Source of the DNA: UMGS882 sp045598975
GTDB lineage: Bacteria; Bacillota; Clostridia; Oscillospirales; CAG-382
Reading direction: 5' to 3'
Assembly (NCBI GenBank): GCA_045598975.1
Contig: JAZRVE010000019.1
Location: 1-18,117, forward strand
Length of the DNA stretch: 18,117 bases
The notes under the pieces were generated by a model. It had not been told where the DNA came from and made no database searches. It saw nothing but the letters and a program-made list of their open reading frames with translations. The position numbers and the translations under genes were made by a program. Below, piece after piece: positions 7,017 through 12,984 of the stretch. Position 1 is the stretch's first letter, and every line of letters begins with the position of its first letter.

Positions 7017-8456
7017 TCAGACACGCTCCCTTTCAAACACAAAAGAATACAGTTTGGCATCCCGCAGGCGGAAACGGAGCCGCACGGGCTGTCCCTCGTA
7101 TTTCCCGATCACGCTTTTCTCAGCAAAGCAGACACGGGCGTTCGTGTTGTCACCGAACATTTCGACACTTTCCGTGCCGGGAATGACATTGCCGCTCTCG
7201 TCGAGCAGATCGGCGTACAGATAGCCGAACGCGGACGTCGCGAAATTGATGCGCAAGCTATCGCCCGTATAGACAAGCGGCTTTGTCACGATGACCGCTT
7301 CCTCTTCCTCCGACTCCATGCAGGCAAAGCCGTCGATACGGCTCTCATAGCGGACAAGCCGCGCTTTTCCGAACGACCACTGCTCGTTGTTGACGTACAG
7401 TGAGTAGGCGTCGGGAGAGGTGCGCACAAGTCCGTGCGAAACGTAGCAGTTGGGATACACCCAGTTGGTGTCCGTTTCGATGCCGGGCGTCAGAAACGCC
7501 TTGCGGAAGCGGTGGAAATTCACGCCGTCGCGGCTGCTCATGAACATACAGTCGTTCATGGCGAGCCCCAGCCGCGGATTGATCTTCATCCGTTCCTTAC
7601 GGCGATTGGGGCCGCCGAGACGGTCGTAGTTCGCCGTCCACTCTTTCCGCCTTCCGATATACCGCACGGGAAAGCCGATGAGCCTATCCGGTGCCCGCTC
7701 GTATACCGAAATGACGTTGGTATACAGCGGGATGTCCTCGCCGTCGTCAAAACGGATACGCACGGGGTCCGTCCACGTCTTGAAATCCTCCGAGTACAGC
7801 ACGCGGATGTCCCGCACCGCCTGCTCCGTCCGCTTATCGTTTGCGCGCAGGTCCTCGTTCTCGTCATCATGGAAGCCGCGTGCATAGCAGACGTACCGCC
7901 CGGCGGCGGTATCGTAATAGCAGGTGTTCTGCGAATCAAAGGTGCCCTTTTCCGTCACGATGCCCTTTTTCTCAAAGCGGATACCGTCGGCGGAGGTATA
8001 GCACCACAGACGGCTGACGCCGTCCTCGGTGATCTGCGAAACGGATTTATACCGTTCCTCTGCCGGGCAGGCGGGATTGCCGTCGAGAAAGACGGAAAAA
8101 TTGTCCTCGATACGCATGAGGATATTATTATCCGTCGAGCCGTTATACTCATACAGTCCGAGCGACGGGCGCTCAAAACGGATGCCGTCCTTACTGACAA
8201 GCAGGCATTCCAGTTGAACGTCCTCACCCTCCCACGTTTTGCAGGTCTTATAATATATCTTATACCCCGTTTCATCGGCGATACAGTCGAGATAAATGAG
8301 GCAGTCGCCCTCCCACGGGGCATCGGCGACGTAGACGCACTCCTTTTCGGTCGGCGGCACGACGCACAGCCGGGCAGTCGTTTCCCCGGCGTCGATATGC
8401 GCCGTGTCCCACAGCACCTCGCGGCGGCTTCCGATGAAAATCGCCTTATCCGACAT
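7017..8456 (-). CDS. Five-bladed beta-propeller, glycoside-hydrolase-like protein
   Basis: This 479-residue protein has repeated blade-like motifs of GH43/GH32/GH130-type propellers: LLVSKDGIRFERPSLGLYEY, LWCYTSADGIRFEKKG, VLYSEDFKTWTDPVRI and MFMSSRDGVNFHRFRKAF, each with the S-x-D-G-(I/V)-x-F or SxDFKTW turn. A C-terminal beta domain (about 390-479) follows. The similarity supports the fold. Activity and catalytic acids are not assigned, and it may be an inactive or unclassified member. An upstream frame adds 28 residues, but AAAGGGGAT lies correctly before the ATG at 8456, so that start is chosen. The first 11 bases overlap the end of the PnuC-like gene. No signal peptide is visible. Confidence 0.65.
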   Translation of the reverse strand: MSDKAIFIGSRREVLWDTAHIDAGETTARLCVVPPTEKECVYVADAPWEGDCLIYLDCIADETGYKIYYKTCKTWEGEDVQLECLLVSKDGIRFERPSLGLYEYNGSTDNNILMRIEDNFSVFLDGNPACPAEERYKSVSQITEDGVSRLWCYTSADGIRFEKKGIVTEKGTFDSQNTCYYDTAAGRYVCYARGFHDDENEDLRANDKRTEQAVRDIRVLYSEDFKTWTDPVRIRFDDGEDIPLYTNVISVYERAPDRLIGFPVRYIGRRKEWTANYDRLGGPNRRKERMKINPRLGLAMNDCMFMSSRDGVNFHRFRKAFLTPGIETDTNWVYPNCYVSHGLVRTSPDAYSLYVNNEQWSFGKARLVRYESRIDGFACMESEEEEAVIVTKPLVYTGDSLRINFATSAFGYLYADLLDESGNVIPGTESVEMFGDNTNARVCFAEKSVIGKYEGQPVRLRFRLRDAKLYSFVFERERV

Positions 8457-9210
8457 TCTGTATATCCCCTTTCGTCTGTGCCGCCCCTGCAGCTTCTTCT
8501 TTCTGTGCGCGGTATATCCCGAACACGTTGCGTGCGGCAATGATCACGCAGACCGCGCTATACAGCGCATAGATGAAATACGGCGTACGTTCGGGATTCC
8601 CCGGCATCTGGAAGAAATACAGCACGAGGTTCGCCGCCATGCAGGCGATGTTGTAATACTGATAATCGACGTAGGCGAGCATGGTCAGCACCGGCGTCAC
8701 GATACCGAGAAGCAGTACCGCCATATCCATAAGCCGTATGATCTTATCCGTCGGCGTCGGCTCTTTCCCCACCGTAAACGCGCACAGCAGCGCATACACC
8801 GCCACGGTGCCGACAAGCACCCACACCGCCGTCTTTGCGTTCAGTTTTTTGAACACCGTCGCCTGACGGTACGGCTTACGCCCCCAATTGATGAAGGTGG
8901 CGATCTGGATGGGAAACGATATGACGAGCGTCTGGACAGCCGAGCCGTACAATCCGAAAATCAGGTACACCACCGCGTAAAACACCGAATTGATACCGCC
9001 GAGCAGGAAAGCGTACCGATTGACCTGCGTCGTCAGCACCATGACGACAAGGGAGATATACAGCGGCAGGATCATGACGAAATCTTTTCCCGGCGTGTGC
9101 GTCAGGTACACCGCCGTCAGAACGGCGCTGACCGTGATGAGCACACAGACGATACCGGCAAACCGATACATTCGTTTATCGCTGTCGCTTGCGTTTTGTT
9201 TGAAGGACAT
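8446..9210 (-). CDS. PnuC-like membrane transporter
   Basis: This 254-residue integral membrane protein has about seven hydrophobic segments (roughly 15-37, 43-60, 64-90, 94-108, 130-146, 161-185 and 215-232). The segment FYAVVYLIFGLYGSAVQTLV...FINWGRKP resembles the core of PnuC, the facilitator of nicotinamide riboside and related vitamin precursors. PnuC relatives exchange uncharged substrates that are trapped inside by phosphorylation or cleavage. Here the partners are a glycosidase-like propeller and a metallopeptidase rather than NadR-type kinases, so the cargo may be a glycosylated or acylated nucleoside-like compound (inference). The ATG at 9210 has AAGGA about 12 bases upstream, slightly long. 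It is the first gene of the operon. Confidence 0.65.
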   Translation of the reverse strand: MSFKQNASDSDKRMYRFAGIVCVLITVSAVLTAVYLTHTPGKDFVMILPLYISLVVMVLTTQVNRYAFLLGGINSVFYAVVYLIFGLYGSAVQTLVISFPIQIATFINWGRKPYRQATVFKKLNAKTAVWVLVGTVAVYALLCAFTVGKEPTPTDKIIRLMDMAVLLLGIVTPVLTMLAYVDYQYYNIACMAANLVLYFFQMPGNPERTPYFIYALYSAVCVIIAARNVFGIYRAQKEEAAGAAQTKGDIQNVG

Positions 9211-9247
9211 TTCTCACGGGTTTCCTTTCGTTTGATATTACATGACC

Positions 9248-9276
9248 ATTTTAGCACACACCTTTATGAAAAGCAA
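9248..9276 (-). promoter_or_regulatory. Operon promoter (PnuC-like gene)
   Basis: On the minus strand, TTGCTT (9271-9276), 17 bases, then TAAAAT (9248-9253) with an extended TG at -15. The predicted start is near 9241, 31 bases before the ATG. The weak -35 with an extended -10 fits an activator-controlled promoter, such as one served by the AraC protein of this operon. Confidence 0.6.
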
Positions 9277-9324
9277 TCTCAATTTTCGGACATCAAATTT
9301 GATAAAAGGAAAATCCTTCAAGAA

Positions 9325-9750
9325 AGAAAAGAAACTCCTTTTTTCTCTCGCAAGAAAAAAGGAGTACAAAAAAGTGCGCTCGGGCTGCGCCCCGAGACCC
9401 CCTACGTCGCAAAGGCGGCATGCGCCGCATCTTTGCGACGGTGCGAGTCGGTATCGTGGCGGCATCGGTGCAGGACACGCACATACTCCTAACCGTGCGG
9501 CACGGATGCGTTACATGGCACAAACGGCGGCGTAGTGCCGGATATTGATGATATGCACAAAGGGATGGGCTATACAAGATGTTATTCTTTTCTGCTTTGC
9601 ATCCCTATCCCGCGCGCAGAGTTCCGGAAAATTTACGCTAAATCCGCCCGCGTTGGACAGAGGTACAAAGCAGGATAGGGACGTATTTAACCCACATCAT
9701 CCTTTTTCGCAAAACTTGAATTTCCGGAAGTAGCCCTACCGTTAGCACAA
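9325..9750 (+). repeat. Structured intergenic repeat, copy B
   Basis: Modules in order: hairpin I, 12 bp (9335-9346 / 9353-9364, CTCCTTTTTTCT arm); hairpin II, 6 bp (9379-9384 / 9391-9396); hairpin III (9406-9419 / 9424-9439, GTCGCAAAG-GCGGC with an AT bulge); CCGTGCGGCACGG near 9493-9505; and the 45-base conserved core at 9523-9567. It ends with TTTCCGGAAG and GTTAGCACAAT, shared with copy D, immediately before the IS200-like end. A CCCTATCC/GGATAGGG pair (9603-9610 / 9672-9679) could fold the middle. No credible gene: open frames through it are not conserved as protein between copies. On the minus strand, hairpin II plus its T-run could terminate transcription. Confidence 0.8.
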
Positions 9751-9855
9751 TCAGAACCACCAGTAAACTGGTGGTTTGCACAGCCCCTAGAAGGGGCTAA
9801 TACAGGCTTCGCCTCTGCAAGAGGCACCGAAGTTTGACACCGCATTACCATCACA

Positions 9856-9882
9856 GACAGCCGCTCACGTGCGGCTGTCTTT
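9856..9882 (+). terminator. Rho-independent terminator-like hairpin inside IS right end
   Basis: The arms GACAGCCGC and GCGGCTGTC (about 9856-9877, short TCAC/GT loop) are followed by TTTTTT. The T-run is on the plus strand, opposite to tnpA, so it would block transcription entering from the tnpA 3' side, a common protective arrangement in IS200-type elements. Confidence 0.75.
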
Positions 9883-9887
9883 TTTGC

Positions 9888-10298
9888 CTACTTTTTCTTG
9901 CTGCCCGTAAACAGGTCTATGTATTCTTTCATGCTTGTTTGATCAGAGGCGTAATCTTCTTCAAGCTGATTCCTTATGTATTCCGCTATTATTTTTTTAT
10001 TCTTTCCTACCGTATCAACATAATATCCTCTGCACCAAAAATTCCTACTCCCATATTTGTATTTCAGGTTTGCATGTCTATCAAATATCATTAGTGAACT
10101 TTTTTCCTTGAGAAATCCCATAAACTGTGCTATACTTATGTATGGAGGAATACTCACCAACATATGTATGTGATCAACGCAAGCTTCGGCTTCCATTATT
10201 TCTACTCCCTTTTGCTCACACAACTTTCTGATTATTTCTCCTATATCCTTTTTCAACTGTCCATAGATTTCTTTTCTTCTAAACTTCGGTGCAAACAC
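9888..10298 (-). CDS. tnpA: IS200/IS605 family transposase TnpA (5' end uncertain)
   Basis: This is a Y1 HUH transposase for single-strand peel-and-paste transposition. Visible motifs, numbered from the GTG at 10298: FAPKFRRKEIYG at the start, the HUH pair His43-Ile-His45 (DHIHMLVSIPP), and the nucleophile region AEYIRNQ with Tyr106. The family homology clearly begins upstream: in the same frame the residues before the GTG read NNEIKHTAHSSYRCQYHI, as in the usual YHIVFAPK context. The GTG at 10298 is therefore an internal Val. The frame stays open to about 10409, but no ATG, GTG or TTG start occurs there. CTT at 10362-10364 stands where a start is expected. The gene may use a rare start or be inactivated. 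Confidence 0.8.
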   Translation of the reverse strand: MFAPKFRRKEIYGQLKKDIGEIIRKLCEQKGVEIMEAEACVDHIHMLVSIPPYISIAQFMGFLKEKSSLMIFDRHANLKYKYGSRNFWCRGYYVDTVGKNKKIIAEYIRNQLEEDYASDQTSMKEYIDLFTGSKKK

Positions 10299-10383
10299 TA
10301 TATGATATTGACATCTGTAACTTGAATGAGCTGTATGCTTTATTTCATTGTTCGTTTTATTAAGAAAAGAGATGCTTTTCTTA

Positions 10384-10550
10384 ACGCGAAAAACATCTCT
10401 GATACATAATCAATATTAAATTGATAACTTTGTTGCTTGTACGTTACTTGTGTGTTACTTGTTATACGCATTTCGCAACAATTCACGACATCTGAACACT
10501 CCGAAAACCCCATAAATAAAGGCTTTGAAACGTTCTGAGAAGTCCCGTGA
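10384..10550. other. AT-rich spacer next to rpsI with 11-bp tandem repeats
   Basis: There is no gene here. Three tandem 11-base units lie at 10433-10443, 10444-10454 and 10455-10465 (TTGCTTGTACG, TTACTTGTGTG, TTACTTGTTAT). No obvious T-run terminator follows rpsI in the minus direction. Base composition is like the IS and unlike the genes. It may be leftover attachment-site DNA of an integrative element at the 3' end of rpsI. This is inference only. Confidence 0.45.
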
Positions 10551-10952
10551 TTATCTCTTGGAGAACTGCGGTGCGCGACGAGCGGCCTTTAAGCCGTACT
10601 TCTTTCTTTCCTTCATACGAGGGTCTCTCGTTAAGAAGCCCGCCTTTTTGAGGATGGCACGATAGTTCTCGTCTGCTTGCAGAAGCGCTCTCGCCACGCC
10701 GTGACGGATGGCGCCTGCCTGTCCGGAAACACCGCCGCCGGTCACCGTGCAGATGATGTCGAAGCTGCCGAGCGTCTTGGTTTCCTCAAACGGCTGACGG
10801 ACGATGAGTTTGAGCGTTTCCAGACCGAAATAGTCGTCGATGTCTCTGCCGTTGATGGTGATCTTGCCGGTTCCCTGCATGATGCGTACTCTCGCGACCG
10901 AGCTCTTTCTTCTGCCGGTACCGTAAAAATAAGGCTTTGCACTTGTATACAT
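10551..10952 (-). CDS. rpsI: 30S ribosomal protein S9
   Basis: This 133-residue protein matches S9 throughout: FYGTGRRKSSVARVRI at the start, GKITINGRDIDDYFG, VTGGGVSGQAGAIRHGVARALL, and the basic tail ending in RAPQFSKR that reaches the decoding site of the 30S subunit. Start: GGGGAGG nine bases before ATG. It lies 16 bases behind rplM in the classical L13-S9 operon and shares its promoter at 11431-11458. The 3' end of this gene is a known integration site for some integrative elements in Firmicutes, relevant to the AT-rich tract downstream. Confidence 0.98.
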   Translation of the reverse strand: MYTSAKPYFYGTGRRKSSVARVRIMQGTGKITINGRDIDDYFGLETLKLIVRQPFEETKTLGSFDIICTVTGGGVSGQAGAIRHGVARALLQADENYRAILKKAGFLTRDPRMKERKKYGLKAARRAPQFSKR

Positions 10953-10968
10953 GTTTCTTTACCTCCCC

Positions 10969-11394
10969 TTATTCGAGTACGATCGGCTTCTGAGCCGCGT
11001 TATCGTGTTCTGCGCCTGCGTAGAGCTTCAAACGGGTGAGGCTCTTGGCTCCCAGCGTGTTCTTGGGAAGCATGCCCTTGACGGCAAGCTCCATGGCAAG
11101 TCTTGAATCCTTTGCCATGAGTTCTTTGTAGTTGATCGCTTTCAGACCGCCGATATAACCGGAATGATGATAATACATCTTCTTTTCCGGCTTCTTGCCG
11201 GTGAGAACGGCTTTGTCGGTGTTGATGATGATGACGAATTCGCCGCAATCGACATGGGGCGTGAACTCCGGTCTGTGCTTGCCGCGAAGAATGTCTGCCG
11301 CTTTGACGGCAGTCTTGCCGAGCGGAACGCCGGCCGCGTCGATGACGTACCACTTGCGTTCTACTTCATTTGCCTTTGCCATAAATGTAGACAT
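10969..11394 (-). CDS. rplM: 50S ribosomal protein L13
   Basis: This protein has 141 residues. Typical L13 segments: KWYVIDAAGVPLGKTAVKAA, LRGKHRPEFTPHVDCGEFVIIIN, KKMYYHHSGYIGG and VKGMLPKNTLGAKSLTRLKLYAG. It is an early assembly protein of the large subunit. The ATG at 11394 has AGGAGG eight bases upstream, better than the internal ATG (codon 5). It is first gene of the rplM-rpsI pair. The leader is only ~30 bases, too short to show a clear autoregulatory L13 leader structure. Confidence 0.98.
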   Translation of the reverse strand: MSTFMAKANEVERKWYVIDAAGVPLGKTAVKAADILRGKHRPEFTPHVDCGEFVIIINTDKAVLTGKKPEKKMYYHHSGYIGGLKAINYKELMAKDSRLAMELAVKGMLPKNTLGAKSLTRLKLYAGAEHDNAAQKPIVLE

Positions 11395-11430
11395 GGATGT
11401 GTCCTCCTGTTTCGTTATTGAACAAGCATT

Positions 11431-11458
11431 ATTATAACACGCTTTTCGGTTTTGTCAA
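11431..11458 (-). promoter_or_regulatory. Strong rplM-rpsI promoter
   Basis: Minus strand TTGACA (11453-11458), 16 bases, TATAAT (11431-11436), a near-perfect sigma-70 promoter. Upstream of the -35 the minus strand is A-rich (complement of the T-tracts from 11461), resembling an UP element. The predicted start is near 11424. Confidence 0.88.
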
Positions 11459-11460
11459 GT

Positions 11461-11620
11461 CTTTTTTTCAATATTTTCAAATTTGTATTTTTTATCTCGT
11501 CATTTCTCACTGTTTCTCTTTTTTTCTCTCTGTTTCTTTTTTGCCGATTTTAATTTTTCTTTGATATTTCCCCCTCTTTTCTCTGTTTTTCATTTTCTTT
11601 TCACATAAGTTTCCGTCTTT
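11461..11620. other. Polypyrimidine-rich intergenic tract
   Basis: This stretch of ~150 bases is almost entirely C/T on the plus strand, with runs of 4-7 T, separating the divergent rplM and acetyltransferase promoters. No gene or clear hairpin is visible. Its A-rich complement may act as an UP element for rplM. It is otherwise unexplained. Confidence 0.5.
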
Positions 11621-11625
11621 CGCTC

Positions 11626-11654
11626 TTGACGGATCCCGACGCATTTGTTATAAT
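11626..11654 (+). promoter_or_regulatory. Promoter of the GNAT acetyltransferase gene
   Basis: TTGACG (11626-11631), 17 bases, TATAAT (11649-11654). The predicted start near 11661 gives a leader of ~77 bases before the ATG. No convincing leader peptide or riboswitch is seen in it. Confidence 0.8.
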
Positions 11655-11737
11655 TAACATGAAAGGAAAATGCCGTCCGGACATTTTTCTTCCCGCATCA
11701 TTTTCATAGTTAATAATTCGGAAAAAGGAGGATCTTC

Positions 11738-12334
11738 ATGCAGCCCATCATTCGTTTTGCCTCGCAGGACGATGCTCCCGCGATCCTGGAAATCTACGCT
11801 CCCTACGTCAGCTCCTCCGCCGTCACCTTTGAGGTGACCGTTCCCCGTGTCTATGATTTCAAGCGCCGCATCGCTTCCCTCTCCGCTTCCATGCCGTTCC
11901 TCGTCTGCGAGATCGAGGGGAAGATCGCCGGCTACGCCTACGCCTCCTGCGGCAAAAGTCTTGCCGCCTACGCCTGGAACGCCTACGTTTCGGTTTACAT
12001 CAACCGCGAGTATCAGCGCTGCAACATCGCCTCCGCCCTCTATCTCGCCGTCATCTCCCTTCTCAAAGCGCAGGGCTACCGCAAGGTGCTCGCTCTCGTG
12101 ACCTCCTCCGACGGCGTCAGCGAGCAGTTCCACCGTGCGTTCGGCTTTCAGAAGGTCGGTACGTTGGAGCAGGCGGGCTTCAAGGGCGGAAAATGGTATT
12201 CCGTCTCGCTGTTCGAGAAGGTGCTCGACGAGTCCCCGGACATGCCGCATCCCACGGCGAGCGTCACGGCACTGGAAAAGGATTTCTGCTGCCGCAACTT
12301 TGAAAAGTGTGCCAAGATCATAAAAAGGAAATGA
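11738..12334 (+). CDS. GNAT N-acetyltransferase, phosphinothricin-acetyltransferase-like
   Basis: This protein has 198 residues. The N-terminal IIRFASQDDAPAILEIYAPYV and the TFEVTVP segment are typical of the PAT/Bar/YncA group of GNAT enzymes. AYAWNAYVSVYINREYQRCNIASALYLAVI covers strand 4 and the acetyl-CoA pyrophosphate loop (Q/R-x-x-N/G-x-A form). LVTSSDGVSEQFHRAFGF and the FKGGKWYSVSLFEK ending complete the fold. It probably acetylates an amino group on a small amine or amino-acid analogue, a detoxification or metabolite-repair role. The C-terminal ~30 residues with three Cys extend beyond the usual family length. Start: AGGAGG six bases before ATG. It is monocistronic, with its own promoter and terminator. 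The substrate is not determinable. Confidence 0.85.
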   Translation: MQPIIRFASQDDAPAILEIYAPYVSSSAVTFEVTVPRVYDFKRRIASLSASMPFLVCEIEGKIAGYAYASCGKSLAAYAWNAYVSVYINREYQRCNIASALYLAVISLLKAQGYRKVLALVTSSDGVSEQFHRAFGFQKVGTLEQAGFKGGKWYSVSLFEKVLDESPDMPHPTASVTALEKDFCCRNFEKCAKIIKRK

Positions 12335-12351
12335 TTTTTCCGGAAGCGCCA

Positions 12352-12386
12352 AACCACCCGAGCCGTTACGGCTCGGCTGGTTTTTT
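12352..12386 (+). terminator. Rho-independent terminator of the GNAT gene
   Basis: AACCA then CCGAGCCG (12358-12365), TTA loop, CGGCTCGG (12369-12376) then TGGTT form a 13-bp stem with one C-C mismatch, followed by TTTTTTG. It begins 17 bases after the stop. Confidence 0.92.
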
Positions 12387-12404
12387 GTACAGTGGTGCAA
12401 GGGG

Positions 12405-12980
12405 GGGACGTTTTACTTTTTTTCTCGCAAGAGAAAGAAAAGAAACTCCTTTTTTTCTTGCAAAAGAAAGAAAAGAAACTCCTTTTTTTCTTGCAAAAGA
12501 AAAAAAGGAGGCAAAAAAAGATTGCCGGGGAGTTGCCCCGGATCCCCTGCTCCGCAAAACGGGAAACGTTTTGCGGAGGTGCCATGCGTTATCACGGCGG
12601 CATCGGCGCAGGGCAAGCACAAGCTCCAAACCGTGCGGCACGGATACTTTACATAGCACAAACGGCGGCGTAGTGCCGGATATTGATGATATGCACAAAA
12701 GGATGATTCGGTGAGATGTTATTCTATCCCGCTTTGTGCCTCTGTCCAACACGTGGGAAGTTTCTGCGAACAAAAAACAGGCGGCACGCGCTCACGGTTT
12801 TGCGCAATGCCGCCACAGTCAACGGCGGCGTTGCCCCGGTTGCGGGGAAGCGTGCCACTTCACCCAATCCGCATACCGAACATGTACAAAACAGATACAG
12901 GCGGCACGCGCTCACGGTTTTGCGCAATGCCGCCACAGTCAACGGCGGCATTGCCCCGGTTGCGGGTTGGTTTAGCAAGG
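12405..12980 (+). repeat. Structured intergenic repeat, copy C (longest)
   Basis: The head starts with 33-base tandem units (starts 12424, 12457, 12490), each with a CTTGCAAAAG-type loop. The last unit forms hairpin I of 14 bp (12479-12492 / 12497-12510). Hairpin II is at 12525-12530 / 12536-12541 (CCGGGG/CCCCGG) and hairpin III at 12550-12561 / 12567-12578 (CTCCGCAAAACG and complement). The conserved core is at 12661-12705. The tail has a ~70-base segment duplicated at 120-base spacing (12777-12846 and 12897-12966), each with an 11-bp hairpin. It lies between the convergent GNAT and phosphoesterase genes. Open frames running through it are treated as artefacts. Confidence 0.82.
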
Positions 12981-12984
12981 ATTT

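Larger units (their letters stand above)
9755..10383 (-). mobile_element. IS200/IS605-type insertion element
   Basis: A tnpA-type transposase is flanked by hairpin ends. The right end has three nested-type stem-loops: AACCACCAG/CTGGTGGTT (9755-9763 / 9768-9776), AGCCCCT/AGGGGCT (9782-9788 / 9792-9798) and GCCTCT/AGAGGC (9811-9816 / 9820-9825). The left end has a 9-bp stem TAAGAAAAG/CTTTTCTTA (10361-10369 / 10375-10383). Subterminal hairpins instead of inverted repeats are the hallmark of this single-strand transposing family. No tnpB is present. The element is AT-rich compared with its surroundings. Exact ends cannot be fixed. The right end abuts the GTTAGCACAAT terminus of repeat copy B. Confidence 0.75.

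Noticed and set aside
8457..8540. 28-residue upstream extension of the propeller protein
   Set aside because: It lies inside the PnuC-like gene in another frame, and a well-placed ribosome binding site precedes the ATG at 8456.
7434..8543. 369-residue plus-strand open frame opposite the propeller gene
   Set aside because: Antisense shadow. The minus-strand protein has repeated propeller motifs and a proper start.
9755..9825. Hairpin-rich IS right end considered as an omega-RNA guide
   Set aside because: No tnpB gene accompanies the element. The stem-loops are adequately explained as IS200-type end structures.
11395..11430. L13 autoregulatory leader RNA
   Set aside because: The predicted leader is only about 30 bases with no evident stem structure.
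11659..11709. 16-codon leader peptide before the GNAT gene
   Set aside because: Its ATG lies at or before the predicted transcription start, and no ribosome binding site precedes it.
12424..12510. Regularly spaced 33-base repeats considered as a CRISPR array
   Set aside because: The units are directly tandem with no unique spacers and form part of a hairpin head. No cas genes are present.
12366..12773. Open frames running through repeat copy C (also 9293-9577 and 17402-17690)
   Set aside because: Low-complexity KKEFLFFL and Arg-rich translations differ between copies, with stem-swapped segments. The conservation is at the nucleotide structure level, not protein.
12736..12975. Small open frames with a repeated RAHGFAQCRHSQRR peptide
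   Set aside because: The peptide repeats only because the DNA segment is duplicated at 120 bases, a multiple of three. No ribosome binding site or homologue recognised.
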